In this document: piece after piece, positions 47,270-61,249 of the stretch
How the letters are laid out: every line of letters begins with the position of its first letter
How positions within the stretch are numbered: the stretch's first letter is position 1
Assembly: GCA_026745465.1 (NCBI GenBank)
Contig: JACYXH010000319.1
Span: 1,648,501 to 1,712,500 of the forward strand
Direction of reading: 5' to 3'
DNA from: Lota lota
Lineage: Eukaryota; Chordata; Actinopteri; Gadiformes; Lotidae
DNA length: 64,000 bases
Made by a program: the position numbers and the translations under genes
Notes under the pieces: generated by a model
Told to the model about the DNA's origin: nothing
Database searches by the model: none
What the model saw: the letters and a program-made list of their open reading frames with translations, nothing else

Positions 47270-47760
47270 GAGCGTGTGACTGTCGGCCGGGTCGCACCGA
47301 CTGGCCCAAGCTAACACTTTCTAATCAAGCAGTCACCCTTTATCATCTCCCGAGTGACAGCTTTAAGCAACCATAAATATGAGTGTTGAGGCGCGTCGTT
47401 CGTCACGCCACGGCCCCCCTGGACGCCGTATATCTCCCCCCACCCTCCCCTAGGAGACGGTAGCTCTTTATGGCTCCTGCCTCTGAGGGGCCACGTTGCG
47501 AAATGATGGTAACAAATAACTGCGATAACAATGGGGCCCTTCGCTCCGTGGTAATGATGAAAGAGGGGCCCTCGTAAAAAAAGACCACCCTTTTAAGCCT
47601 CCATTTAATTAAATAACCGAGATAATTTACCTGGCCCCGTAGCTTCTGGAGAGGGGCTTCTTGCAGGACAGGCAAAAGACATAATTGCGTTTTAAGCACC
47701 ACCTCTATGAAAGACTTTAAGGCATTATGATACGTTTTTTTCTCACCTTTTTAAAAAGGC
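47270..47760. promoter_or_regulatory. Candidate conserved non-coding element
   Basis: Evenly complex sequence with homeodomain-like AT cores (CCATTTAATTAAATAACCG, GAGATAATTTACCTGGCCCC, ACCATAAATATGAG) set in GC-richer DNA and no repeats. It looks like a developmental enhancer CNE. No conservation data were available, so this is composition-based inference. Confidence 0.3.
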
Positions 47761-50445
47761 GTCAAACTGAGATCAGGGAGAGCAGGCTGATTTGTACCTG
47801 CTTTGCATACTGTACACGCACCATCCCCAGAGCTCGGATTATACTCCCAATAGTGTCTGGACCCCGAGCCTTGTCTCCCAGTCACTATAAATAATTTCCA
47901 ATTACAACACATGGCCAGTGCAGACCATGTTTACCATCACTATGTGGCTGTGACTTGATTTGAAAAGCCACACGAGTCCAATGATTGCCTCAATGCTGCA
48001 ATTCTGACATTAACAGTTTATTTTATTGCCATTGCGTTACTTTTTGGTGGATGAAAATATATTGACTAGTGTTTTAAGATAGTGGCAGGTTTTACAGGTT
48101 GAAAATGACTTAAAATGTCTTTAAATAACTGTAGAGATCTGTGGAATGGTCGTCAACTGTATTTGTGAGATTCACTTTTAACTTGAAATATAAAATGTCA
48201 TAGAAGAACATCTTTAATTAGACTCGGATATGTATATCTATTAATTTAGGTACCTGAAGGAACCCTGCATTTTATCGTGTTTAACTGGAAAGGAATCGCG
48301 CAAAGACATTTCCAATAATTGGAATGGTCAGTTGTACAAATGAATTTAGTATGCATGATATACGCTGTTGCAAATAACCTTTTACTTTCAATATTGAACA
48401 AGTGATCCCACACTGATATATATTTTGTGTTCATATTCAGCCAACATGTGAATTTCCCGTGAGTAAAATGTCCATAAACGAAACAGAAAAAGAAATAGCC
48501 GAACAGATTCCTGCGCAAGCACACAAAAGAATAGGAATCATCCATGTGTTGTAAACCGATACATTATGCATGCACAAAAACAAACAATGGATATAAACCC
48601 AACCCTTACTTTGAGTCCTACTGCTCCCCTGCATTCGTATGAGTTTGGATACCCGTCCCCGGCACACTCACCATTTCACTTGCTCTAATATTGATTTGTA
48701 TGCTTTGATGGTTCTCAGCCCCACTTGTAAGTCACTTGGGATAAAACACTGGCAAAATGAATAAATGTAAATACCAAGGAAGAATAGTCTCCTTTCTGCA
48801 CTCCAATAAGTGAATTCTAGTTTAAAGTTGGGCTAGAAGAACAAGCATGTGGAACGGATCGTGTGTAAAGTCCACAGCCCAGGAAACACATGATGTTTGA
48901 CAAAGTCTCTGACGAAGCATTTCATGTAAGTGAAATCAAGCAGGGATAAAGAGAAAGGAGGGTGCTTTGAATAAGAGGGTATCTTAAGGGCAGTTGCCTG
49001 TGACAAAGGAAATGGGATTCATAACAGGGTCAAAGATGAGCCCACTTCCGTCCCCCACTTAATGGATGGCATTTTGTCTCTGGCACCGCGGTGCGCTTGA
49101 AGTGGAGGTTAAATGGTGTGTGATTGCTCTCCACTGACTGGCAGACGAATGCTTGGTCTGTGGCTGAGGGTCAAGCGAAACTGTTCTTCAGAATCAAACA
49201 GAGACAGATTATATGCCATCGTGAGCCAAGAGCTGTACATGAACAACACTGGGATGTTTTTCTTTCTGTTCCATGTCGTTTCAAATAACCGCTACTCCCA
49301 CACTGAACTTACCCCTTAACTTACTAACCACTTACTTTCTTTCTAACGTGTATTTAGTCATTCTGGCTGTCCATTCATTCTAGAAGTGTGTTTTGTATTT
49401 TCCTAGTTACTATGTTTTTTTTTTTTATAGTTGATTGATGTTGGTTATTATCTAAATGTAATGTTTGTAATACCTTTTTGCTTGTTATTTTAGGGTTAAT
49501 GTTTCGGACCCCTGCTTTAATGTACTTAGTAATGTGTCCCCTAAGAGTTCTCAACAATTACCAGGAGCCTCGCATATGGGCCCACTAAAGCACCGTTGAC
49601 ATGTAATGCATGGGAGATCAATAACACTGATCCTGTGTAATTATTTAACACCTCTTAATGCTCCATCTCATAAAAATGATCTACCACAGCAAACCTTCAT
49701 AATCCCAACCCTAACCTATTTAGACTTATACTGTACCTCTTCTAGGACTAAGAAAGACGATGCCCCACAAGAGCATATGGTCATGCCTATGTTTGTTTAT
49801 AGACTATAGGATTCAGCAATGTCAGTTGTTTTTCTCTAAAACAAGAGGTGGTGGTAAAATCCAGTTTTTTGGAATGGGTCAATGACGTCTTAGCATTCCC
49901 AACACCGATAATATTGATATATTTAGAGCACACCTTTGGGGTGTGCCGTAAGTACTCCCGCAATCGCAAATCAAATCTCAGAGGATCGATACTCGTCCCT
50001 CCTCTGATCACTCCTGGGTTTATTCTTGCCCCGGGATCCGTTTGTACTGGGAAATGGATCTGCCTAGGGAGAAATATCGTTGTTTCTCTGACTATAAATA
50101 GGATGACAAAATAACAAGCTACACAACCGTATAGAACCACGGTACATTGGAGATGGGGGTGGTTTTTAAGGGTAGCTCCCATAGCCAACTATTGTTGCGT
50201 TTGCTGCCCTTGACAGGACAAAACCAGGGAGCAGGCTAAACAGTAACATATTTTGTGTGGTGTCTGGTCTTCAATAGTATGCTCAAATAGTATAGTCCAT
50301 TAGTATTCAGTCAAATCAATTTGTTTTAATATTGTAGAGAAGTGGTATACATTGGTCTTGAGGATTGAGGACAAGGAAGTACTTTCACTTAGAGAAATAT
50401 ATTTATTCACAGTTAGAATGCATGTTAATAAAAATTAATGTTTAG

Positions 50446-50448
<3 letters not shown>

Positions 50449-50524
<76 letters not shown>
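50449..50524. repeat. (CA)n microsatellite
   Basis: Pure CA run of about 76 bp, in gene-poor DNA. Confidence 0.97.
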
Positions 50525-50525
<1 letters not shown>

Positions 50526-52270
50526 GTTTAGTGTGTGTGTGCTGCATTAGCATCCCCTATATGGCGCTAATTCAGCCTTTTTTCCTGACAAATATTAACC
50601 GTTAACTGATAAGAATAATAAAAATGTGTGAAGGTCTGTGACACGTAAAAACAAGCAACATTTCAACTAGCTCGTAGCTTAAAATAACCGCGACATATCT
50701 GTAGTCAATGTTGATCAATAGTCATTTCAATTATGTTATCAATAAAATCACATCCTATAACGATCTTTGTTAACAAAGAGAGAGGTCTGTTGACCAGAAT
50801 CTTTCTATTGACACTCCCAAAAACCCTCCCACCGATGCCACCCAGCCAGCCAAGCTAAGCTAGCTTGCCTCATGCAATTGCACAGCCAGTGGACAGTACA
50901 CTGTTATTGAGTTTTTTTTATTCTGAAAGTCTCCAGCCTACTGACTACACCTAAACCTTCTAAAATCAAGCGGTGTCTGAGTTTTTTCATGTGTCGAATG
51001 GCTATGTGAAGCCTGTGTGAGCACGTGGCCCCAGCACATACTATTGCTATTATTTCAATAAATTAATGATATCCGCTATGAAAGCACTTAGTTATGATTA
51101 GCATATAGCAGGCTAACAGGCTAACGGTTTCTTTAAAGTGCTCCCAGTGACAACAAGTTGGTCTTGCCAAAGTGATACATTGCTGCTGTACCCTTGAGAA
51201 AACGTAATCGTAAACGTAAAAATGAAAGAAAAAAATGTTGATGCTGCACTTGCTAAAAGCCTGGTTGTACGCCTTAAGAGTAGGTCATCACTGATTTAAA
51301 GATATCGGCGATCTTAAAGGCAAAGTAACGTGAACAAATTGAACAACGGTGTACTAAACTACAACCAAAAGATTTAGAATAATGTTGTAATGGTAATTAT
51401 ATATTATAAATCTTTTTTTTTAAATCTGTTTAGCTGATGGTGTTAATCGGCCAAAAAGTATATTGTCGGTTTAAAGTTAAACGGTTAATTGTTAGAATCT
51501 CTAGGTCCAAGCTCTTATGATGGCTATATTCATATGGTACATACATTTATGTGTGTGAGCAAAAAAGGATTGCAATAAAGTAATATTATTTACATTAGGG
51601 CACTAATAAAACAAACACTTTCCCATACGTAACTAATTACAATGCATGAGTTTACTGTCTATGATTTTAATAGTCTTTCATGAAGATTAATAAATTATGT
51701 ACTTTTTGCACAATTTATTCATGAAAAGAATCTCATAGGCATCAGATTGCAAACCTTGATTACCAGGGATAGGAAACAACCATCCCTCCAGGAAACACAA
51801 CTGCTATCCCCCTTTAACCCTATTCAGGCTGTAAACACATTCACGCTCATAATGTTCATCTGAGAAAAGGCCTTCATGTCATTGAGTTCAATATCAATTG
51901 AGTTAATCTAGATAATGTTATACCTATACTACAATAATTCTAAATGTTATCCCTAAACATAACCATTTTGAATGTTCTTGCTAAATCTAAACCCTATTCC
52001 TTTTTAGTTTGGACTGACAATACGCCGACCTAAGAGGACATTACAATACAGTTTGCCACAGGTTACTTGTTTGCAATGCCAACATAATATTCAATATTTA
52101 AAAGAAAAGGCCAAACACATTAATAAAACAAGTGAGGGAGTCAGAATATTAACGAGTGGGTGGTGTGCTTGAGAAAGGTCCCCCAGGCTGATTCAGAGGA
52201 ATGAGAAGGATCTGTAAAAAATATGGGGAAAAAAACATTGGGATAGATATAATGAAGACATTTCTGCATG
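50525..52270. other. AT-rich intergenic DNA
   Basis: No ORF above background, no recognised repeat other than the neighbouring (CA)n, and no splice-supported exon. Confidence 0.5.
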
Positions 52271-52839
52271 GCTCTCGGGTTTCACATTCCCCTCATCAAT
52301 TCTAGCCTCGTGAGACCATCCAAATATTCAAGTTGGTTTTCCACAATGAATATCAGTCTGGCCTTGGCTGGACAGTGATTGATTGCCAAATATGGCCACA
52401 GCCTTACTTTGTTAAAAAAAATCTCCAGCCAATCATTTCTCTATTTGCTCTTGCCGAATCCGGTTGGAAGTAAAGGAAAAACCTGTTCCGCTCTGAGAAA
52501 ATCCTTCCGTGCAGATTTCTGTTAATCTTTGAATATTGTTATTCAGTCTATTTCGTATAAAAGTTTTGATTGCTCCGTAGATTGCAACACTTTGCTTGTG
52601 CGCTGCCATTATTGTTTGGCTGACAGTGGCGCTCCCTGCTTTGTCATGAACTTACATTCCCTCTCCCGAGCAGTGCTCGAGCCTATCGTTTTTATATTTC
52701 TGGAAAAGGCATTCAACGGGCTCGAGGCCAGACTGATCTGCAGAGAGAAACAGGATGTGAACTCGCGGGATCAGGATGGTCTAACAAGGCTACGCCAATT
52801 AAACTTTATTCACAAAATCCAATAGTGTATGAATTTATT

Positions 52840-53250
52840 CTCACATACATGCTATCACATACGCTTTAAAGTTGACGCTGCAGGTGATTCAGATGCATCT
52901 TAATTTCACTTTCAACTTGCTTTTAAAGGCTTCTTTATTCTTAATTCTGCCCCTGCCCATGACAAAGACGGTACGATATGTGACGTGTATCATAAAGCAA
53001 TCATCCCTCTGCTCCCATCCCTCCCGCATTACATCTTTGTTACGCAACCACTCCTGTCCACACCTGTCCATTTACAAAAAGCGGGTGATTTATTTCTTAG
53101 AGGAACCTGTTACACTTTGAATATCCAACAAATTTACTCAGTCTTCTGCAGTCAACTGAGAAGGGGTTGTTGTTGTTTACTTGGGCCCATGATATATAAG
53201 TCCAGTGAGACGTTCCTTATTTATTTTTCTCCCGCACCCCCTCTCCAAGC
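52840..53250. promoter_or_regulatory. Candidate conserved non-coding element
   Basis: Unique-looking, balanced sequence with motifs such as GATTCAGATGCATCTTAATT, GACGGTACGATATGTGACGT and CATGATATATAAGTCCAGTG. Its texture is typical of vertebrate CNEs. Overlapping ORFs on both strands are not convincing genes. Confidence 0.25.
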
Positions 53251-54185
53251 GAGGACCAGCAGGGTCATAATAGCTTGGCTTAATGAGCACTATGATATAC
53301 CTCCACCAGCTTATTGGCAGCGTTTGGACGCCTTCCCAGTGTGGAAAACCATTATTCACTCCTCAAAGAAGGCCTGCCTCCGTCTACTTTAGTTCCAAAA
53401 GGCACACTGCAGCTGTGTTGATGAAGGAATACAGCCGAAGTGGAACAAGAAAAAAGAAAGCAAATTTAATTAAATGTCTTCATTGCACATTGCACCGTGG
53501 AAAAATAAGAAGAAGAAGAAGAAGAAGAGGGAACGGAGCCGACAATCTGCATTCGGAAAATTACTATAATTGGAAATACCTGAATGGAAAACATCTGGGA
53601 ATCCAAACGATGTGATGAGATGACATAACAAATCCAGTTCTCTTAACGTTCTGATGCGACACATATCTGACATTGGGTTTTATTTTCTACACATCTCTCA
53701 AGTTTCCCAGTGACACTGATTGCTCTATTTCTTACAGATCGGTAGTCTTGTGATCTCCAGCTAGTCTATTTGATCTCAGAACTCATCTGTCGTCAACGCC
53801 TTGTCTTCCAGTGGCTGTCATTGTTCAAGACTTCTCTCACATTTCTCTTCCGCTTGATTTTGCTTAACCTGCGTTGACGGCATTCAAATCACCGTCTTCT
53901 GTTAGTAGTGAGGTACGATCCATTTGCTGGAGTCCTACCCCATGGAACATCCTAGACATTGTTTTTAGATTCAAAACCAAATAGGGCAAACATTACAAAG
54001 ACGTTGTTGGACAGTTGCTTCCTTGCTATAACTTTGGAATGTCTTCTAAAAACTATAATAAGCAGATTGATTGAATTGATTCGAACGGCCAAGAAAAGAA
54101 AAAAAAACGGTGATTTCTGAAACGCTGTAATTGTCACTTAATTATTAAATTATTTATTTATGAAAGTACTAGTACTTAGAATGTG

Positions 54186-54192
<7 letters not shown>

Positions 54193-54254
<62 letters not shown>
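54193..54254. repeat. (AT)n microsatellite
   Basis: Pure AT run of about 60 bp. Confidence 0.97.
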
Positions 54255-54257
<3 letters not shown>

Positions 54258-55399
54258 TGCTAGGCTCATAGTGCTTCAAGTTCCGATAAAGTTTAGCAGA
54301 AGTCTTGAACCCTGAGCCCCCAAACAAAAAAAAGCCAAAAGCCATCATCCTCCCATAGAATCTCATTCCAGGATGGCTAGAAGTGACTTTTAGATAAGCT
54401 ATGCCTGGAAAAAACATGGAGCATCATAAATTATTTGAGTAGGCATTTATTTATTTTTCCTTAGCTGCAGCAACAGAACTGCCGTATCTGCTCCCACTTT
54501 AAATGCCGCTATTTTGTTGTGATATTTACCACATCATCGGAGCTCAAATTGCAGATGATCAAAAAACATCAAAAATTCATCACCTTGCAACATTGCTTTT
54601 CCTATTAAAATGAGAGTACAACGTAGGCAGAGTTATCGAAAACAGTTAGTTCTGCCAGGCTAAAAATATTATCTGTTAAATAAAACATATTCGAGGTTAG
54701 TAAGTGTTTGCACCAAAAACAAAAAGGAAACCGAAACCTGATTCTTATTTTGAACGAGATCAAAACAGCAGGTTCCACTCGGGCGGTCTCGGATCCAGAC
54801 AGCCAACTAAAGCTGTGCTTGTGAGTCGCAGAACCGAGTGCAGAGGGCTGTGTTTCCTTCATTGACATAGGTTGCTGACGTAGTGGTTTATCTCTGGCTG
54901 CCAGCTTACATTGAGAAATAATCTGCGGGGCTTGCTTATCATCTTTGAATAGTTCTGTCAGCACAGACAGACAGACAGGACAGGTGGCAGGAAAAAGGCT
55001 CATACTGGACCTGGGCCACTCAACTAACATGCAATCTGCTGTACACTGTGGCAAAGAACAAGAGCAGATGTATAAACCTCATTATTTCAAAGGGTTTGCA
55101 CCACCGTCCATAACGATGTTAGAGGGGTTGGACGAAGACTGGTTAAAATAGTCTATCCTTTTCGTGTGACTATTTCTTATCACGAGAAGTAGATTTTGAG
55201 GTAATTCACCTAGCTTTTCATCAGTGTAAGTGATGCAAATGTATCGCGGTGCAGAGGTCACTGCACTAAGTGAGTTACTGAGACTGAGACACATGGGCAG
55301 CCACGGCAGGGGCAGATGTTTTCCTGGGATGGGGTGGCTTTATTGGATGGTTATTGGAAGAAAAGTAGCTGAGTACGATTGATTTAGAGAGCGAGACGG

Positions 55400-55680
55400 A
55401 AAGGGAGGGAGAAAAAGTGCGAGATTGAAGGATTACACTAATTTATTGTGCTTAATTGCATGATGGCTTTTTAATTTTGGCAATTCATCATCGAGTTCAA
55501 GAGGTTTTGTCCTTTTGCCAAAGGCATTGCTTGCAACTTAGAAGTCATCCCTAAATACATTTCAGTACTGAAAATACTGTTTGAATACTGTTTAGACAAC
55601 ATCACTATGGCACAGGTACAAGGTCAGGACTTTAAACATCAACCAACTCTTATGAGCTCATTGTCTACAACCAGAGCATG
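55400..55680. promoter_or_regulatory. Candidate conserved non-coding element
   Basis: AATTTATTGTGCTTAATTGC, ATGATGGCTTTTTAATTTTG and GTCATCCCTAAATACATTTC are dense in homeodomain/POU-like cores without repetition. Inferred from composition only. Confidence 0.25.
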
Positions 55681-56211
55681 CTGTTAATCTTCAGCATCAT
55701 CTTTAAGAGCAACTCAATGACCACCCTCATCATGACTGCGATCCAGCCGATCCTTTCCTTCTTCTTCACTGGCATTAGCCTGCTCCGTATTAAGGGACGA
55801 TGGCGGTGCTGCTTATGCTCTGGCATAAGACAGTGGTATGCCTCTATTCAGGCCCTTCTCCTAACCCTGATAGCAGCACCACTCCATTACACTCATGTAC
55901 CGCTCACACCTACAGACAATTTTAAAAGACTCAAATTGGCCCAACACGTCTTGGTGGAGGTGTGTGGGAAGAGAGCCGGAGAGCCTGGCCAGCAGCCAGG
56001 TGAGAATAAACAGAGACGGGGGCCTGAGAGAGAAATCAATCCGGGCTCCATGGAGCTGCAGCACAGCACTGTGCCCTGCAACACAATGCTGCCCCTGTTC
56101 AATTATTTGTGCGACCACACAGTGCTGGTCGCAAATTATGTTTACACAACCCATATGTCATCTGGAAAGGAATCGGGAGTCTACGAATCAGTAGAATTGA
56201 AGAAGATGTGA
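55678..56211 (+). other. Unassigned 177-codon ORF
   Basis: ATG to stop, with a hydrophobic N-terminal third (MLLIFSIIFKSNSMTTLIMT..) and a polar, Gln/Pro-rich middle. No family was recognised. There is no clear promoter or poly(A) signal, and the ORF partly overlaps minus-strand ORFs of similar size. More likely chance or regulatory sequence than a gene. Confidence 0.15.
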
Positions 56212-58389
56212 ATATGATGACGCTGATCCAGGATCAGCAATTATTCGGTTTATTTGTATGCAGAGAGTACATTCGTTTAAGCATTCTGTAGTTCTCTGAG
56301 GAGATCTGAGAAGTATACATGAATTAGCAGGGAGGTTTTGAGACAATACCGTCTGACGATAGAATGTGATTGTTTATGCAAACTGAGAACATCAGAGTTA
56401 TGGAACCGGTCTGCGTGGAAGGACAGACAGTGCTTGTGTGGAAGTGCCAAGGGAGTGATGGTCATCTGCTAGCCAGAGGCCTTGGAGCCCCAGGTGTGTA
56501 TCTAAGTCATATTAAGCGATAGAATACCAGCCAAGTGAGATGTGGTATTACAGGAGTGGGTTTTTTAGTTAGACTGGACTATGCGCTATGCAAGGGGCAA
56601 TCCACGACTAGGTGTGATGATATCAAAGGGACAGGAAATGTTTGTGAATCAACTTTCCCCACACCACATGTAAAAAACGGTCTGTCCATGCTACAGCTCA
56701 TTTTTTCAGCCTAGTAGTAGCCACCTCCGAATCCACAGGGTGGTGATGGTGAAACCGCTTTATTGCAGAGGTTGAGTATCGTGATACAGAGCAGGTAGTG
56801 TCACATGCTGCCATGCAGGACATCTCCCCAAGAGTGTGCGGTGGTGGCTGGTTTAACCTGTGTGCATTGATTGCGCAACAGGTGTGCAGCCCCAGCCAGC
56901 CCCGGAGTCCAATCAGTCTGACTCAGTCTGACAGGTGAGGCTGCTTAAACCAGCCATCAACCACACACACTCCACACGAGCTATATATTCTGATACTTGT
57001 TTAAAACACATATAAAACACAGAGCCAAGATGCGCCATTTCAAGTTTTTTTGCCATTTCATAAAAGAAGCATGTATTTATTTTCTGCATTATTATTATTA
57101 TTATGGATTGATGAATAATTACAAGGTCCACTGTTGATGACACCATGACCAAAAATGTTATCTGTATCGATCTATAGTAGCTTATGAATATTGGTATTGG
57201 TTCGTAAACAATTATACTGTTGCTGCCACGTTACCTATGCTATTCAGTTGAAATGTAGTGTGTGATTGATTTGATTTCTAAAAGCGTTGGTTTGCTTGAT
57301 TGTTGTATTAACACTGCTGCGTTCTTATTTTCCACTAACATATTTGCACAAGCAGCTGCCACACTGTCAGTGTAATCAGCCTCCGTGTTTTGACAGTTTA
57401 ATGTAAGGAATATTGCATGTATCTTACATTTACTCCATGATCTTTCAATTTAGTTGGTTCCATCTAGTCGTCTATTTGCAAAATGTGGGCAGTGTGCCTT
57501 TACCTAGTACTCCATCTCACCATCCATCTCAGAATGTCAAATAACGTGTTTATAAGAGAGAGCTTTTAGTATAGAGGTCCAAATAAGACTCCTTTTCTCG
57601 ATCTTTATCGGAGCAAACCAAGAAGGCAAGGCGAGGTTTAATATGATGAGATGTGCCACAGATGACTCGTACATTTTCTGAGATATTAAATGCCCTCATC
57701 TACAAATTCGCTGACATCAGAAAACCAATTCCCCCATCTAATGCCGTTGCTATCTGCAAGGCAGCGCTAGCCTTTTTAAAAACCTTCAGCCCTGCGAGGG
57801 AACAAGTAGGTGGGCCACAAAGCGACACATGTCAAATTAAAAATGAATGTGCCAGTTCAAAGTGTACAAATAGGAATATTGTTTAAAAAGAGACGAAAAA
57901 AGGAAAGCTGTTTCAATTTAAATAATTGATTCCTCTATTCACGCAAAGGTCAACTGCTCCAAAGTGTATAGATCTTGTCTTGTGCAACAATGGCAACATA
58001 GACACAGACACATACAAAAAGGAACAAAGGGATAGATACATACCTTTATTGTTGTTTCAACTGAAATGTAATCAATAAAAAATGGTTTTGGGGAACACTG
58101 TACAAATGAGTGTGGGTTGGTATTTCCCTATTACCGCTCTGCCACAGCTTAGTGATCTGTCTGGTCTTCTGAACTTTGCACAGCAAAACCTACCAACTTG
58201 CACGCAGACATAATGGATGAATGTAGAACACGTGGATTGTAAATCATAGTAATGGTTCCTGAAAACAACTATCGTCATTAATCATCTACATATTAATCAT
58301 TATTTATAATCCTCTAAATATCTTTCTATAGATATATAGAGCTATAGAGATATATAAATATAGATATATGTATAGATATTATTGTATTT

Positions 58390-58595
58390 CATGCTCCTGT
58401 GATTGACAGCCAAGATGGATTCCCTGGACCAATCACGGAAGAAGTGCCCTGATTTGTCAGAAATTGGTCAATTGGTCTAAAATCGAAATGGGCTGGAAAC
58501 AGATATTGTTCCGGCGCATTTCATTCACTAATAGCTGACGGACTAGGCTATTTCGAACCTATTCAGTCTTAACTATGTCCTACAGCACCTTTTTA
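58390..58595. mobile_element. MITE-like element, copy 2 (opposite orientation)
   Basis: The reverse complement shares GGTGCTGTAG at the end and AATTTCTGACAAATCAGGGC and TGATTGGTCCAGGGAAT inside with the 32.06-32.35 kb copy. Diverged and shorter; same presumed non-autonomous DNA transposon family. Confidence 0.6.
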
Positions 58596-59509
58596 TAATT
58601 GCACCTTTTTTGAGCAGTTAGCAAATTAACCCAATGACAGGTCAGAACAATTCCACTTGCTTTTAATATTTGCATTGTTATCTGAGATTTGCCGTGTCAA
58701 CAATTGTTAAAGTGTTTGTTTGGTGTGACTTTGTTCGAGAAAATCCAGACTTTTAATGTGACAATTGGAAGTAATCAATCCTCTTCCTTAATGTATGTCC
58801 GTATAGCGTTAAGGTGTGCCCCATGTCCTAACCATTGCAGACATCAGGTTGAGTTGCTACACGGAGTACAGCATGCTGAGGAGATTACTTATTACCTGCC
58901 TTATCATGTGGTCCCAAGTTTTGCACAGACTACCTGAAATCTTTTAATTGCCTTGGAGTTCCTCCATTCGGGGTCTGCATTATAGATATCTTGATTCCTT
59001 GTGAGCTAGCATGCCATTAGACATGCGAAGACAAATTGTTCCTGTTTGTTAGGAGAACAGGCCGAAGAGCAGGTCTTAATGTTACTTTGCCTTTCAGGCC
59101 TCAAGGCTCTGGAGCAATCTATTCTTGAGAAGGACATGCAAGTCAAAAGAACAGGTATTACATCACTACTAAAAGCCCATTTGAATAGCCTTGCTTTTAT
59201 GTAAAATCCTTCCTTGCTTCTATTGCGCTTTTTTAATGGCATTGGGCACAATAAAAGAAAATGGCACAAAATGAACCATTGTTTGTAGTTATGTTCCTAC
59301 TTTGCTCCATAACGAATATTCTTCCATCAGTTCACTATATTTTTCTAATCCTCTTAGCCTTAACCTATCTCAAAGAACAATAAAGACGGAACAACTAATT
59401 AGCAACCCAAATGTATTAATATTGGATGTCTTCATTCAAGTGGAACATTCAAAAATGCGACTGCAACCTGAATGTGCAGCCAAACGTCTTGTCAGCTGTA
59501 TTTGTATTC

Positions 59510-60120
59510 ATAGGACTGCAGGGGTGTGGAGGTAGCACAGGTTTGCAGCACGCCGACTAAACTGGGGGAGACGTAATCCCTCCGCTGTGCGACGGTTCCG
59601 AACCCTGACATCCTCCCAGTGTTTGCTAACCGGGAAATGATGCCAGAATCCACGTGACCTCCAATCATTAGTGGATGTAGAGTAGTGCATCGCAGCGCCG
59701 TGGCTCGAAGGTCCTCCCGGGATTCTGACATCCCTCACCGACTCGAACGCAGCCGGGACCACTCCACCTCGCCTGTTGACAAACCTCAGCCTCGCAGTCG
59801 GGTGGAAGGTGATCTCATCTCTCTGATCTTGTCCTTCGCAAAGGAACCGCAAGTGAGTCTGTTGTGCGTAGTTAATCTGGAGAATCAAAACACTTGGCAG
59901 TCTGAATGGCCTCAATCCCGCCCACTGGGCAGCGTTTGGGTACCACCGCAACGTTTATCCATTCAAGGGTCCCATTGGAACGGTGGAGACGCTGGACACG
60001 TCCCTGGGATTTTTCCAATCCATCCCTTTCCCTTTCATCGTTATCGTCCACAAGTAGCCACTCATTTTATCAGATGTGTTTGCCATCGAGCGTCTTCTAA
60101 AAAAGAAAACTCATTGTGAA
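59510..60120. other. GC-richer block with overlapping ORFs on both strands
   Basis: Minus-strand ORF 59951-59508 (147 codons) and plus-strand ORF 59685-60119 (144 codons) overlap. Base composition and CpG content are higher than in the surroundings. Neither protein was recognised and no repeat is evident. It could be a CpG-containing conserved element, an enhancer or promoter of an unseen transcript, or a degraded insertion. Confidence 0.25.
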
Positions 60121-60908
60121 GTCAGGCCCGGAGTGAAAGGGGAAGCTTGAGACGGTGCACACAAACGGTTCATTTGAACGCTGTACACGTTGATCAATGT
60201 GCCGCTGTGCTTTCCCACGCTGTAACTACCCCGGCACGTACACTGCCTCAAAATAACTGTCCGGATCGTCCTGGACATGTTCAACACCGTGGTGAGAAGC
60301 AGGGACCCTCGCACAGCGAGCCAGAAGCTCGGCGGCTGCTCATTAATATAGATAGGGTTTTTATAGGAATGGTCAACTAAATAATTCAGGGGATTCAGAG
60401 AAACACATGGGCCACCTCTTGTCTGTAGCGCAGCTAGCTCCATGCGTAAATGGTACTTTGGGGCAAGTTGAACATACGACCTGGCAGGGAAGCTGGAGAG
60501 GTTGAGGAGTGACGGTGTGGAGCTGTGACAATTCTACATCATGAGTCACTACTGCATCACCAGTGATGCAGCACTCGCTCACACATATGCAGAGACACAC
60601 ACACACACACGCACACATTCACACACGCGCGCACACAAAGCACACACGCACGAGCACGGGCACATACCCAACACAGATGGGGAAGAACGTTTATATTTTT
60701 GACAAGCCAAACGACTTGAAAATAGAATTGTTTTAATGTCCTTGTTCTTAAATGACTCGTGCTATACATGATACATTTAGAATAGTGTTTAGTATAAGGT
60801 GACGTGGACGGTTGCAGCACCTGATAAAGAAACAGGGACCACACAAAAAAGCACCTGCAGTACTACTACTGAAATTAAGATTCTGCTCAGACATTTATCA
60901 CAGACGTA

Positions 60909-61024
<116 letters not shown>

Positions 61025-61249
61025 ACTAGATGAATGAGGGGTCTATTCCTGCTCGTGTTCCATTAAATCATCCTGTCAACGTGGGCATGGCGTCTTTATT
61101 GTGCAGATGGTTGTTGTAATGCCTATACTAAACCTCGTTCTGTCTCTTTCCACCTTAATGTACAGCGGTGTACATCACTGAGATATGACGTCGCTGAAGA
61201 CATCCCATCTATCAGTGACGGTCAAACTGCTTCACCACGGGTCTTTCTT

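Noticed and set aside
54169..54417. ORF with Ile-Tyr repeat tail
   Set aside because: The (AT)n microsatellite translated.
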